Below are positions 5,523 to 5,883 of a stretch of 5,883 bases of DNA, in pieces; within the stretch, counting starts at the first letter, position 1; every line of letters begins with the position of its first letter. Source of the DNA: an uncultured Prevotellaceae bacterium (GTDB taxonomy: Bacteria; Bacteroidota; Bacteroidia; Bacteroidales; Bacteroidaceae); assembly GCA_947176655.1 (NCBI GenBank), contig CAMWRK010000139.1:1-5883 (forward strand), read 5' to 3'. Below the pieces are notes generated by a model. That model saw nothing but the letters and a program-made list of their open reading frames with translations. It made no database searches and had not been told where the DNA came from. Made by a program: the position numbers and the translations under genes.

Positions 5523-5883
5523 CTGTCGATTTGCCTTATGAGACCGGCTTTGCTGAACACTACTACACAGTCTCCCGGCATGATTGTAGTGTTGCCGCCT
5601 ATGCTCATGCCTATTTCGTCGCGCACCAGTCCGCCAAGGGTGATTCCTGCCGGGAAGTGGAACTCGCGTATTGGTCTGGTGGTTATCGGACTGCCCTCGG
5701 CGGCTACAAACTCGGCCACATCGGCATCGGCAATGGTAAGTCTGCGTATGTTGGCCACATCGGTGTCGAGAAGCATGCGGTATATGTGGATTGGGGCACA
5801 GGTCGTCTGGGTGACTATGGTGCCTATTTCAAGGCGTCCAGCGATTGCCCCATAGTCCATATTCGCCAACTGGGCCTCGGGAT
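5462..5883 (-). CDS. trkA: Trk potassium-uptake regulator TrkA, C-terminal part, cut by window edge
   Basis: The minus-strand frame is open from the right edge to the TAA at 5462-5464, giving about 139 residues. It matches the end of TrkA, the peripheral cytoplasmic NAD(H)-binding subunit that gates the TrkH/TrkG potassium channel. After the tail of the second Rossmann (RCK_N) domain comes the second RCK_C domain, seen in EIGTIVTQ, ADVAEFVAAEGSPITTRPI, GGLVRDE, the IGGNTTIMPGDCVVVF block and IRQIDSYF. Family members usually stop shortly after this last F; here about 17 further residues (APPTSAINRIISSLKCK) follow, encoded antisense to the end of the DUF4435 gene. The start lies outside the window. 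Apparent internal start codons near the edge (TTG at 5869) are not the true start. Confidence 0.9.
   Translation of the reverse strand, partial: PEAQLANMDYGAIAGRLEIGTIVTQTTCAPIHIYRMLLDTDVANIRRLTIADADVAEFVAAEGSPITTRPIREFHFPAGITLGGLVRDEIGMSIGGNTTIMPGDCVVVFSKAGLIRQIDSYFAPPTSAINRIISSLKCK

Noticed and set aside
5538..5855. Plus-strand open frame of 105 codons after the DUF4435 gene, considered as a fourth operon member.
   Set aside because: It is antisense to the conserved RCK_C domain of TrkA and its product is low-complexity, Ser/Met/Pro-rich without family features.

Overview
The window looks like chromosomal DNA from a member of the Bacteroidales (Bacteroidetes), plausibly a Prevotella- or Bacteroides-like gut or oral anaerobe. 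The evidence is TAnnTTTG-type -7 promoter boxes in front of several genes, little sign of Shine-Dalgarno sequences, a Bacteroidales-style TrkA C-terminus, and a short DivIC/FtsB-like protein ending in an MYFMKRPNEDVYII-type segment. Assignment below order level is not supportable from the sequence. No transposase, integrase, tRNA, rRNA or CRISPR array is visible, and there is no gene-free stretch longer than about 120 bp.

Layout. (1) 1-735, minus strand: the N-terminal 245 residues of the DNA polymerase III clamp-loader subunit DnaX, cut by the left edge. (2) A short divergent promoter region (736-850) separates it from a plus-strand pair: a FtsB/DivIC-like division protein (851-1168) and, 8 bp later, a 1-acyl-glycerol-3-phosphate acyltransferase (1177-1914). 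(3) 1960-2405: a decayed DUF418/YeiB-type membrane protein gene in which the first ~90 residues and the last ~50 residues survive in different frames, with the middle missing. (4) 2492-2998, minus: a small nitroreductase-family flavoprotein. (5) 3120-5522, plus: a compact three-gene operon encoding a TIR/ThsB-like protein, an ABC/AAA15-type ATPase and a DUF4435 (TOPRIM-like) protein. (6) 5462-5883, minus: the C-terminal part of the potassium-uptake regulator TrkA, convergent with the operon and overlapping its 3' end by 61 bp.

The operon in 3120-5522 is the notable part. An ATPase next to a DUF4435 TOPRIM-like protein is the architecture of PARIS (AriA/AriB) and, more loosely, of split OLD-type anti-phage systems. 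Here the pair is preceded by a TIR-like protein of the type used as the sensor/signal protein in Thoeris. I infer a PARIS-like defence or stress-response module with an added TIR-like component. In the TIR-like protein the position that is normally the catalytic Glu of TIR NADases appears to be Gln (WLNWQ), so it may bind nucleotides or proteins rather than act as a classical NADase. The lack of mobile-element traces and the ordinary composition of these genes suggest a resident locus rather than a recent island.
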